This document shows positions 1-5,439 of a stretch of 5,439 bases of DNA, one piece after another. The first letter of the stretch is position 1, and every line of letters begins with the position of its first letter. The notes under the pieces are model-generated. The model searched no databases and was not told where the DNA came from. It worked only from the letters and a program-made list of their open reading frames with translations. Location: assembly GCA_964418425.1 (NCBI GenBank), contig CAYQLT010000107.1, forward strand, positions 1 through 5,439, written 5' to 3'. A program made the position numbers and the translations under genes. Origin of the DNA: CAYQLT01 sp964418425 (lineage in GTDB: Bacteria > Bacillota > Limnochordia > Limnochordales > Geochordaceae).

Positions 1-893
1 TTCGGGGCGTCGCGCGGGCCGTGCAGCTCATCGACCTGCGCCGCCACTCGGGGGCTCACCCTCGCATCGGCGCTGCGGACGTGGTGCCGCTGGTTCCCTT
101 GAAGGGCATCACAGCCCAAGAGCTGGTGCCCATGGCCCGGCGGCTGGGAGAGCGCATCGCTCAGGAGCTGGGCGTACCGGTCTTCCTGTACGGCGAGGCC
201 GCCACGGCGCCTCCCCGGCGGGAGCTGGCCTACCTTCGCCGCGGCAACTTCGAAGGGCTCCAAAGGGCTATGGAATCGGACCCCGGACGCCAGCCGGATT
301 TCGGCCCGCCCAGGGTGCACCCGACCGCCGGCGCGACGGCGGTGGGGGTGCGTCCTCCGCTCATCGCATACAACATCGAGCTCAACACGCCCGATCTCGA
401 GGTGGCCCGGGCCGTGGCCCGGGCGGTGCGGGAGTCCAGCGGGGGGCTGGTCAACGTGCGGGCCATGGGGGTGCGCCTGCAGCGGGGCACCACCCAGGTC
501 TCCATGAACCTCCTGGATTACCGCAGGACGCCCATCTACCGCGCCTTCGAGCTGGTGGCCTGCGAGGCCCGCCGCTTCGGCGCGCTCATCGTCTCCAGCG
601 AGATCGTGGGACTGGTTCCGGAAGACGCCCTGCTGGACTGCGCGGAGCACTACCTGCGGCTGCGCAGCTTCAGCCGGCGCCAGCTGCTGGAGCGCAGGCT
701 GGGCGAACTGGAGGCCGCCTCCCGGCAAGCCCCCGGCAGGATCGTCGGCGAAGTCCCCGCCGACCTGCAGCGAACCGGCGGATCGGTTGCCCGTGCCGGG
801 AGCGTCGGAGGCGCCGGCGGGCACGGGGGTGTCGGGGAACTTGCGGATGGCGGCGACGACGGCGCCGGGGCAGCCCGGGAAGGCGAGGGGTGA
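1..893 (+). CDS. ftcD: Glutamate formiminotransferase, 5'-truncated by the window edge
   Basis: Transfers the formimino group of N-formimino-L-glutamate to tetrahydrofolate, a late step of histidine degradation in the cytoplasm. The frame is open to base 3, so the gene starts outside the window; by comparison with mammalian FTCD about 60-65 N-terminal residues are missing. Numbering from the GTG at 21 (an internal Val codon, not the start), the family signature GAHPRIGAADVVPLVP (11-26) carries His13 at bases 57-59, equivalent to catalytic His82 of the mammalian enzyme. Further family blocks are VPVFLYGEAA (52-61), DFGP (93-96), LIAYNIELNT (114-123), VSMNLLDY (160-167) and EIVGLVP (194-200). 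The conserved domain ends near residue 235; the remaining 50-odd residues are Gly/Ala-rich and unlike the family, and no cyclodeaminase domain follows, unlike the bifunctional FTCD proteins. The stop lies 3 bases before the next gene, indicating co-transcription. The enzyme call is firm; the role of the tail is unknown. Confidence 0.93.
   Translation, partial: RGVARAVQLIDLRRHSGAHPRIGAADVVPLVPLKGITAQELVPMARRLGERIAQELGVPVFLYGEAATAPPRRELAYLRRGNFEGLQRAMESDPGRQPDFGPPRVHPTAGATAVGVRPPLIAYNIELNTPDLEVARAVARAVRESSGGLVNVRAMGVRLQRGTTQVSMNLLDYRRTPIYRAFELVACEARRFGALIVSSEIVGLVPEDALLDCAEHYLRLRSFSRRQLLERRLGELEAASRQAPGRIVGEVPADLQRTGGSVARAGSVGGAGGHGGVGELADGGDDGAGAAREGEG
885..890 (+). promoter_or_regulatory. Ribosome-binding site supporting the GTG start at 897
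   Basis: A GAGGGG run sits at 885-890, inside the last codons of the formiminotransferase gene, with a 6-base spacer to the GTG at 897. Its position makes translation of the downstream gene likely to be coupled to that of ftcD and favours this GTG over later starts. Confidence 0.6.
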
Positions 894-896
894 ACC

Positions 897-1778
897 GTGG
901 GCCGCCGGGAGCAGGAGATCGCCCGCCGCCGGGAGCGGGCCATCCGGGAAGGGCTAGAGGCCGTGCAGGTCAGCGGGACGCCTGCGGTGGGGCGCTGGCG
1001 GGTGACGGGACCTTCCGGGCGGGTTCACGAGGTGAAGGTGCGCTTTGCGTGGGGCGCCGTGCACCGCTGCGATTGCCAGGATTACGAGACCAAAGGGCTC
1101 GGCACTTGCAAGCACCTGGAGGCCGCTTTGATGGCGCTTGAGCGCGCCGTCGGCCCCGAGGGAATGGAGCGCCTTTCCGCCCGCATGGCAGGGCCTTCGT
1201 GGGTGGGGGTGCGGGCCGGGCCCGAGACGGTCTTCTTCGACCTGGAGACCCAACGGGTCTTTGAGGACGTCGGGGGACGCCACCACCTGGATCGCCTGGG
1301 TCTGGCCGGCGCGGTGACCTACAGCGAGGCCGACGGGGGCTACCGCGAGTACCTGGAGGCGGACGCCGGACGGCTCATCCGGCGGCTGTTGCAGGCACCC
1401 CTCATCGTGGGGTTCAATCTGCTCAGGTTCGACTACGAGGTGCTGGCCGGGTACTCCGCCGAGGCGGACCAGCTCTATTCGGTTCCCACCCTGGACATGA
1501 TGCTGGAGCTGGAGATGGCTTTGGGGTTCCGGCCGGCCCTGGACGACCTGGCCCGGGCCACGCTGGGTGTCTCCAAATCCGCCGGCGGCATGGATGCGGT
1601 GCGCTGGTTTCGGGAGGGCCGACTGGATCAGGTGCTCCGCTACTGCCGGGACGACGTGGAGCTGACCCGGGAGCTGTTTTGGGTGGGGGCCCGGGAAGGG
1701 CGCATCCGGGCGCGGGGTCGAGACGGCGGGGAGCTGGAAGTCCCGGCCGCCTGGGCGGGGGCCGGGCAGGCGGCTTGA
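897..1778 (+). CDS. SWIM zinc-finger protein with DEDDy RNase H-like 3'-5' exonuclease domain
   Basis: A 293-residue cytoplasmic protein with two recognisable parts. Residues 58-73 hold a SWIM-type zinc motif, Cys58-x-Cys60-x10-Cys71-x-His73 (bases 1068-1115), normally a nucleic-acid or protein-binding module. Residues 112-265 form an RNase H-like exonuclease domain (RNase_H_2 type): motif I FFDLET with Asp115 and Glu117, motif II GFNLLRFD with Asn174 and Asp179, a conserved TLD at 198-200, and motif III YCRDDV with Tyr249 and Asp253, i.e. the YxxxD form of DEDDy enzymes. All four acidic metal ligands are present, so catalysis on DNA or RNA 3' ends is plausible. The first 30 residues are highly charged and probably helical; the last 20 are a Gly/Ala tail. 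The closest functional precedent I know is Bacillus MrfB (YprB), an exonuclease acting with helicase MrfA in mitomycin-damage repair, but that protein has no SWIM finger. No helicase gene is visible here, and the substrate is unknown. It follows ftcD by 3 bases. Confidence 0.87.
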   Translation: MGRREQEIARRRERAIREGLEAVQVSGTPAVGRWRVTGPSGRVHEVKVRFAWGAVHRCDCQDYETKGLGTCKHLEAALMALERAVGPEGMERLSARMAGPSWVGVRAGPETVFFDLETQRVFEDVGGRHHLDRLGLAGAVTYSEADGGYREYLEADAGRLIRRLLQAPLIVGFNLLRFDYEVLAGYSAEADQLYSVPTLDMMLELEMALGFRPALDDLARATLGVSKSAGGMDAVRWFREGRLDQVLRYCRDDVELTRELFWVGAREGRIRARGRDGGELEVPAAWAGAGQAA

Positions 1779-1866
1779 CCGCGGGGCAGGCCGTGCCGCC
1801 GGACGGCCACTGCAGCCGTTACGTACCCGCCCTTGCGGGGCGGACGGCTTCTGGGAGGTGCAGGCG
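1779..1866 (+). promoter_or_regulatory. Structured leader in front of moaD/moaE, possible cis-regulatory RNA
   Basis: This spacer contains two inverted repeats. Hairpin 1 is GGCCGT (1789-1794) with ACGGCC (1803-1808), 8-base loop. Hairpin 2 is a longer composite: CTGC (1810-1813) with GCAG (1860-1863), AGCCGT (1814-1819) with ACGGCT (1844-1849), a 7-base bulge, then CCGCCC (1827-1832) with GGGCGG (1838-1843) around loop TTGCG. The right arm of hairpin 1 can instead pair with the left arm of hairpin 2 (ACGGC 1803-1807 with GCCGT 1815-1819), so the two folds can exclude an intermediate one. The ribosome-binding site (1853-1859) falls in the 3' bulge of hairpin 2. No T-run follows either hairpin, so an intrinsic terminator is unlikely; control of translation would be the more natural reading. 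Molybdenum-cofactor riboswitches are known upstream of moa genes, but I cannot match this sequence to that consensus by eye. The G+C content makes chance hairpins common. Confidence 0.4.
1853..1859 (+). promoter_or_regulatory. Ribosome-binding site fixing the ATG at 1867
   Basis: GGGAGGT is a near-perfect Shine-Dalgarno sequence. Its GGAGG core (1854-1858) lies 8 bases before the ATG at 1867. The alternative in-frame GTG at 1858 would overlap this site, so the ATG is chosen; the protein then begins MRVRVRLFAAL, the usual start of a MoaD domain. Confidence 0.8.
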
Positions 1867-2559
1867 ATGAGGGTGCGAGTCCGGCTTTTCGCCGCCCTGG
1901 CCGAACGGGCCGGCTGGCGGGACCGGGCGGTGGAGCTGCCGGAGGGCGCCACCGCGCAGGACCTGTGGGCCGCACTCCCGCAGGAGGTCCGCGACGGTGG
2001 GCTCGAGCCGCCCACCGTGCGGGTGGCGGTCAACCTGGAGTACGCGGACTGGAGCCGGCCCCTGCAGGACGGCGACGAGGTGGCGTTCATCCCGCCGGTG
2101 GCCGGTGGCAACGGGCACGGTGCCGTGGAGCTCGAGGCCCCGGAGGTGGTGGTTTCCCTCACCGACGGCCCCCTTTCCCCGGAGGCGGCGGTGGCGGCGT
2201 TGACCGGCCCCGATGCCGGGGCGGTGGCCGTCTTCGTGGGGACGGTTCGCCGGGTGACGGGGCAGCGGCGAACCCAATCCATCCTCTACGAGGCGTATGA
2301 CGGCATGGCCGAGCAGGAGATGCGGCGGATCGGGCAGGAGGTGCGCCAGCGCTGGCCGCAGGCCCGCATCCTCCTGGCGCACCGGGTGGGCCGGCTCTTG
2401 CCACAGACCATCAGCCTGGTCATCGCGGTGGCCACCCCGCACCGCTCGGACGCTTTCGATGCCCTGCGTTACGCCACCGAGCAGCTCAAGGCGCGCGTGC
2501 CGATCTGGAAGAAGGAGCGCTACGACGACGGCGAGGAATGGGTGGGGATGGGCGCCTGA
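1867..2559 (+). CDS. moaD/moaE: Molybdopterin synthase, MoaD-MoaE fusion
   Basis: A single 230-residue chain holding both subunits of molybdopterin synthase, which inserts two sulfurs into cyclic pyranopterin monophosphate to make molybdopterin in the cytoplasm. Residues 1-81 are the small ubiquitin-fold sulfur carrier MoaD, ending FIPPVAGG with the diagnostic Gly80-Gly81. A short linker (82-93) leads to MoaE (about 94-228), recognised by AVFVGTVR (121-128), YEAYDGMA (141-148), HRVGRL (172-177), HRSDAFDALRY (192-202) and LKARVPIWKKE (207-217). Lys208 and Lys215 match E. coli MoaE Lys119 and Lys126, the key active-site lysines, with the same 7-residue spacing. In ordinary MoaD the Gly-Gly is the free C-terminus that is thiocarboxylated; here it is internal. 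Mycobacterial MoaX is a known fusion of the same order and is processed after the Gly-Gly, so cleavage is likely here too. No other moa gene is visible in the window. The last 40 bases overlap the convergent gene on the other strand. Confidence 0.95.
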   Translation: MRVRVRLFAALAERAGWRDRAVELPEGATAQDLWAALPQEVRDGGLEPPTVRVAVNLEYADWSRPLQDGDEVAFIPPVAGGNGHGAVELEAPEVVVSLTDGPLSPEAAVAALTGPDAGAVAVFVGTVRRVTGQRRTQSILYEAYDGMAEQEMRRIGQEVRQRWPQARILLAHRVGRLLPQTISLVIAVATPHRSDAFDALRYATEQLKARVPIWKKERYDDGEEWVGMGA

Positions 2560-5423
2560 GGGACGTCGGCGTACGTCTCGGGCTCCTGCGCAGCCTGCGG
2601 CACCGCCAGGGGGTGGACGTAGGCCAAAAGGCGGTCGGATGCCAGGTCCAGCACCAGTCCCTGGTGAAGGCCGTCGGTAGCACGGGTCGGCAGGGCCACG
2701 TACGTCACCGCCTCCTCCGACCAGGCGCTCAGCTCCTCCCGTTCGCCCGGGAAGATGACCCACACCTCCGGCCCTGCCGCGGCCGAGCGGGCCAGCCAGG
2801 CTTGCACCATCTGGCCCTCCCGGCGGGAAGGCCAGGCGTGGGGATCCTGCCCCGCCACCACCACCAGGCGCGCCAGCCTCTCCTCCACAGCCCTCCGTAG
2901 CTGAGCGGCCAACCACTGCCACGGCGAAAAGCCTGGGTCGGACATGGCAGGGTCGATGCTGACAAAGCGCGTCTTGCCCCGGGTGGCGACGGTCATGGGG
3001 CTGCCGAAGCGCCGCATGAACACCGCGGGGCCCGGGGCGGAAGGCCCGGAGACTCGGGCCGCCATCACCGGCACCCCGAACTCCGTCGGCTCCACGGTGC
3101 CCGGGGTGAGCAGGATCAGCAACTGCACCCCGTTTTCCCGCGCCCAGGTGCTCAGCGCCCGGGTAAGAGCCGGCTCGCCGGAGTCCCCCCACACGGCTAC
3201 CCGGACCGCCCCGTCAGGTGCCATCGAGGGAGGCGGGCCGGCGGTCCAGCCGGGAGGAGCCGGCCCCGCGGCCGCAGCGGCCGACCTCGCGTACGGCAGG
3301 GTGAGCCGCGCCGGCGCCTGGGGCCCGCTGCCCCCGGCCGCGCCGGAGCCGACGGGTGCCGCCGCATCCACCGAGCCTTGCGCCGGTGGCGATACGGCCG
3401 AATCCTGCGGCTTCCAGGCGATGGGGATGCTGGCCCGCAGGTCCAGGTAGCGCGCCTCAACCCGGGCGGAACCGCCTCCATGCCCGGGCCGGCCCTGAAA
3501 CACCCCTCCGGCCACGGAACCCTCCACGTCGCCCTCCAGCCACCAGGCCACGAGCTCCGGTGCGAGCGGCGCCGTGCGGCCCCGCTCGTCCATCACCATC
3601 GCCCGCAGCGCCACAGGCTCCCCCGGGCCTACCTCGAGGATGGCCGGCTCCACCACCAAAGCCCGCGGCGGGCCGATCACCCGTACGGGCAGGGCAGCCA
3701 CCGGCGCCACCCGGGCCGGTGTGCTCCGGGCGGCGCGCTCCACGCTCCCCCGGGGGCCGGGTGTGGTGACCACCGACTGCCAGCTCTCCGGCCCGTCGGG
3801 CGGGCGGACGGCCACGATGCGCCCGTCGCCCGGGCGCAGCCCCACGAACTGCCCGGGGGCCACGATCAACCCCAGATCGGGCGGGTCCACGGACCACAGC
3901 AGGCGCCGGGGATCCGCGGCGGGCACCGCCTCCACCCGGGCCGGTATACCGGCTGCGGTGAGCAGGCCCGCAAAGGGCAACTCATAGCGGTCCAGCGCGG
4001 GCGGCCGAAGCCCGTAGGAGGGTCGCAGCACAAAGGTGCCGCCAGCCTCTGCCCTGCCGGAGCCGCCGGGCGGGCGGTAAAAGACGCCGATGGCCACCGG
4101 CACGGGGCGCTCCAGGATGCCCGAGGGGCGGTTGACCACCTGCGGCTCCGGGCCCCCCAACGCGGCGACCAGCGTGGCCGATCCGCCCCCATCCAGGTTG
4201 AGGGCGTCGTAGGCTCCCAGGCGCACCATCCAGCCGGCCAGCTCCTCGGCGGTCAGCCCCCGGCTTTCGGGCCGCCGGCCGTCGGCCACCACCAAAAGCA
4301 CCCGGGTGCCGGTGGCGTCGACCCCGGCTGCAGTTCGCGGGTGGGGGACCGTCGGGGCGCCCGGCGCGCCGTCCGAGACCACGGGGGCTCCCTGGCGCAC
4401 CAGCCAGCTTCCCCCGGAGACCGAGGCCACCACCCGTCCGGGCGGAACTGCCCCCGAAGGGCGCAGGTGTGCCTCCACCACCAGCTTCTGCCCCACGAAC
4501 AGCGCCTGCTCCAGCTGCCGGGCGCCCTGCCGCCATCCCAAAAGCACCCTCTCGGCCGGGCCGGGCGGGGGCGGGCTGCCGCGGCCCACCGCCATCACCA
4601 CCCACGGATCCGAACCGTCGGCGGACTTCAACCGCGCGTGGGCCACCTCGGAGGCATCATAACGGCCCAGAGGAAGCGGGGCAGATCCCCAGCGTTCGTC
4701 GTAGACCACGATGTCGCCGGGGCGGGGTGCGGGCTCGTTCCAGCCGGTCAGAGGGATAGCGCCTGTCTCGGTGAGACCTTGCGCCTGCAGCTGCCAGGTC
4801 CCCACCGCCGCCCGCAAACCCGCGGGGGTCGCGACGATGGCGAGGCTGGGGCGTGCTTCGGGGCCGGGTCCCTTGACGATCCGGGAACCTTGAACCACCA
4901 GCCCCACGGGAGCTCCGGTGGTGCCCGAGTAAAAGAAGTCTCCGTTGACGGCGCCCACCGCGCCCGCCGCCCGGGCCAGCTGGCTCACCGGCTCGCGCGA
5001 GGTGAGGGCGGGAGGCGTCAGCGCGTCCAGTTCCACGCCCGGCTCCGAGAGGTCGACCAGCAGCGCGAACAGGTCGAGCCAGCCTCCGCCGTCCAGCCGG
5101 CGCACGGCCAGAAGATCGACGCCGGGGGCTACCGGCACCCTCCACGCCTGCTCGTCCACAGCCTCGGAAGAAAGCCAACCCGGCGCGCTCGGTAGACTGT
5201 CCGTCAGGGCGGTCGGCGGAGTGTCCGTCAGGTGGGTATGGGCACCGGCCACCGGCGGCGGAGTGCCAGGCCACACCAGGGCCAGCGCGGCTGCCGCCAC
5301 CAGCCAGGCTCCCGACGCCGGCCACGCTGGCCTGCCACGCCGGGGGCGCCGCGGTCGGGCCCGGCCAAATGGGGACGATATGCTGGAGGATATGCTCCGG
5401 ATCATGGAAGAGACCACTGCCAC
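2520..5423 (-). CDS. Exported phosphodiester glycosidase (NAGPA/DUF2233 family) with degenerate phosphoesterase-like C-terminus
   Basis: A 967-residue secreted or membrane-anchored protein. The N-terminus is long and Arg-rich (18-31), followed by a hydrophobic stretch GAWLVAAAALALVW (38-51) and a possible signal-peptidase site near VAGA (58-61). Residues about 150-450 form the phosphodiester glycosidase domain, related to the mammalian enzyme that removes GlcNAc from GlcNAc-1-phosphodiesters: AVNGDFF (158-164), GVDATG (367-372), LVVADGR (377-383), SRGLTAEELAGWM (387-399) and NLDGGGSATL (409-418). Residues 460-580 and 585-668 look like beta-rich Ig/Big-type domains; 672-735 is a Pro/Ala/Gly linker. 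Residues 737-912 follow the layout of a calcineurin-like phosphoesterase, but its metal-binding histidines are gone. The bacterial substrate is unknown; envelope or exopolysaccharide glycan phosphodiesters are plausible. The GTG at 5423 has an AGGA site upstream; ATG at 5405 is an alternative, and the frame stays open to the window edge, so the start could lie further out. The 3' end overlaps moaD/moaE by 40 bases. Confidence 0.9.
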   Translation of the reverse strand: MAVVSSMIRSISSSISSPFGRARPRRPRRGRPAWPASGAWLVAAAALALVWPGTPPPVAGAHTHLTDTPPTALTDSLPSAPGWLSSEAVDEQAWRVPVAPGVDLLAVRRLDGGGWLDLFALLVDLSEPGVELDALTPPALTSREPVSQLARAAGAVGAVNGDFFYSGTTGAPVGLVVQGSRIVKGPGPEARPSLAIVATPAGLRAAVGTWQLQAQGLTETGAIPLTGWNEPAPRPGDIVVYDERWGSAPLPLGRYDASEVAHARLKSADGSDPWVVMAVGRGSPPPPGPAERVLLGWRQGARQLEQALFVGQKLVVEAHLRPSGAVPPGRVVASVSGGSWLVRQGAPVVSDGAPGAPTVPHPRTAAGVDATGTRVLLVVADGRRPESRGLTAEELAGWMVRLGAYDALNLDGGGSATLVAALGGPEPQVVNRPSGILERPVPVAIGVFYRPPGGSGRAEAGGTFVLRPSYGLRPPALDRYELPFAGLLTAAGIPARVEAVPAADPRRLLWSVDPPDLGLIVAPGQFVGLRPGDGRIVAVRPPDGPESWQSVVTTPGPRGSVERAARSTPARVAPVAALPVRVIGPPRALVVEPAILEVGPGEPVALRAMVMDERGRTAPLAPELVAWWLEGDVEGSVAGGVFQGRPGHGGGSARVEARYLDLRASIPIAWKPQDSAVSPPAQGSVDAAAPVGSGAAGGSGPQAPARLTLPYARSAAAAAGPAPPGWTAGPPPSMAPDGAVRVAVWGDSGEPALTRALSTWARENGVQLLILLTPGTVEPTEFGVPVMAARVSGPSAPGPAVFMRRFGSPMTVATRGKTRFVSIDPAMSDPGFSPWQWLAAQLRRAVEERLARLVVVAGQDPHAWPSRREGQMVQAWLARSAAAGPEVWVIFPGEREELSAWSEEAVTYVALPTRATDGLHQGLVLDLASDRLLAYVHPLAVPQAAQEPETYADVPQAPIPTHSSPSS
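5373..5396. repeat. Tandem 12-bp direct repeat in the 5' end of the glycosidase gene
   Basis: Two adjacent 12-base units, GGACGATATGCT (5373-5384) and GGAGGATATGCT (5385-5396), differ at one base. Read on the minus strand they encode Ser-Ile-Ser-Ser twice (residues 10-17), each unit using an ATA isoleucine codon, which is rare in this G+C-rich gene. The duplication is real in sequence; a function for it is not evident. Confidence 0.7.
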
Positions 5424-5428
5424 GATTT

Positions 5429-5432
5429 TCCT
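5429..5432 (-). promoter_or_regulatory. Weak ribosome-binding site for the GTG start at 5423
   Basis: On the minus strand AGGA occupies 5432-5429 with a 5-base spacer to GTG at 5423. The ATG at 5405 has only pyrimidine-rich sequence in the corresponding position, so the GTG is preferred. The match is short and the window ends 7 bases further on, so this is tentative. Confidence 0.35.
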
Positions 5433-5439
5433 GACCGGC

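Noticed and set aside
402..425. Tandem 12-bp repeat GTGGCCCGGGCC / GTGGCCCGGGCG.
   Set aside because: It encodes VARAVARA in a helix where formiminotransferases normally have an Ala/Val/Lys-rich repeat-like sequence, so it is explained by the protein and codon bias.
1775..1803. TTGACC at 1775-1780 as a -35 box for a moaD/moaE promoter.
   Set aside because: About 17 bases downstream there is only GCCGGA, with no TATAAT-like element, and the TTGACC includes the stop codon of the preceding gene.
1827..1843. The CCGCCC/GGGCGG hairpin as an intrinsic terminator after the exonuclease gene.
   Set aside because: No run of T follows; the next bases are ACGGCTTCTGGGAGG, leading straight into the ribosome-binding site of the next gene.
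954..2282. A 442-codon open frame on the minus strand across the exonuclease and moaD/moaE genes.
   Set aside because: It runs opposite two genes with intact catalytic motifs, and its translation is low-complexity Pro/Arg/Ser/Ala sequence without family features.
1819..3192. A 457-codon minus-strand frame covering moaD/moaE and the 3' part of the glycosidase gene.
   Set aside because: It overlaps the better-supported glycosidase frame on the same strand and moaD/moaE on the other; the translation is Gly/Arg/Pro-rich with no motifs.
3378..5195. A 605-codon open frame on the plus strand opposite the glycosidase gene.
   Set aside because: The product is rich in Arg, His, Gly and Pro with no recognisable motif, no good ribosome-binding site, and lies antisense to a gene with clear family signatures. 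Long antisense frames are expected at this G+C content.

Overview
The window is a very G+C-rich stretch (by eye about 70%, third codon positions mostly G or C) with tightly packed genes. Two of the three internal starts are not simple: gene 2 starts at GTG, and the minus-strand gene probably does too. The gene content (histidine-degradation formiminotransferase, fused molybdopterin synthase, exported phosphodiester glycosidase with long Pro/Ala/Gly linkers, a SWIM-type nuclease) and the composition would fit a thermophilic or soil high-G+C Bacillota lineage of the Limnochordia / Thermaerobacter / Symbiobacterium kind. That placement is inference; no taxonomic marker is present.

Layout. (1) Bases 1-893, plus strand: the 3' part of a glutamate formiminotransferase gene (ftcD), missing roughly its first 60-odd codons at the window edge and ending in an unusual Gly/Ala-rich tail instead of a cyclodeaminase domain. 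(2) Bases 897-1778, plus strand, only 3 bases downstream: a two-domain protein, an N-terminal SWIM zinc finger followed by a DEDDy-type RNase H-like 3'-5' exonuclease domain. (3) Bases 1779-1866: an 88-base spacer that can fold into two G+C-rich hairpins with competing pairings, directly in front of the ribosome-binding site of the next gene. (4) Bases 1867-2559, plus strand: a MoaD-MoaE fusion, i.e. both subunits of molybdopterin synthase in one chain with an internal Gly-Gly where MoaD should end. (5) Bases 2520-5423, minus strand: a large exported phosphodiester glycosidase (NAGPA/DUF2233 type) with Ig-like middle domains and a C-terminal domain that looks like a calcineurin-type phosphoesterase stripped of its metal ligands. 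Its 3' end overlaps the end of moaD/moaE by 40 bases, tail to tail.

How they work together. The three plus-strand genes may share a transcript (ftcD and the exonuclease are almost certainly co-transcribed), but their functions are not obviously linked: histidine/folate one-carbon metabolism, nucleic-acid processing and molybdenum cofactor synthesis. The minus-strand gene is an independent envelope or secreted protein whose promoter lies outside the window. No tRNA, rRNA, CRISPR array, insertion sequence or intrinsic terminator was seen. The most notable points are the SWIM-exonuclease fusion, the structured leader before the fused molybdopterin synthase, and the apparent pseudo-phosphoesterase module.
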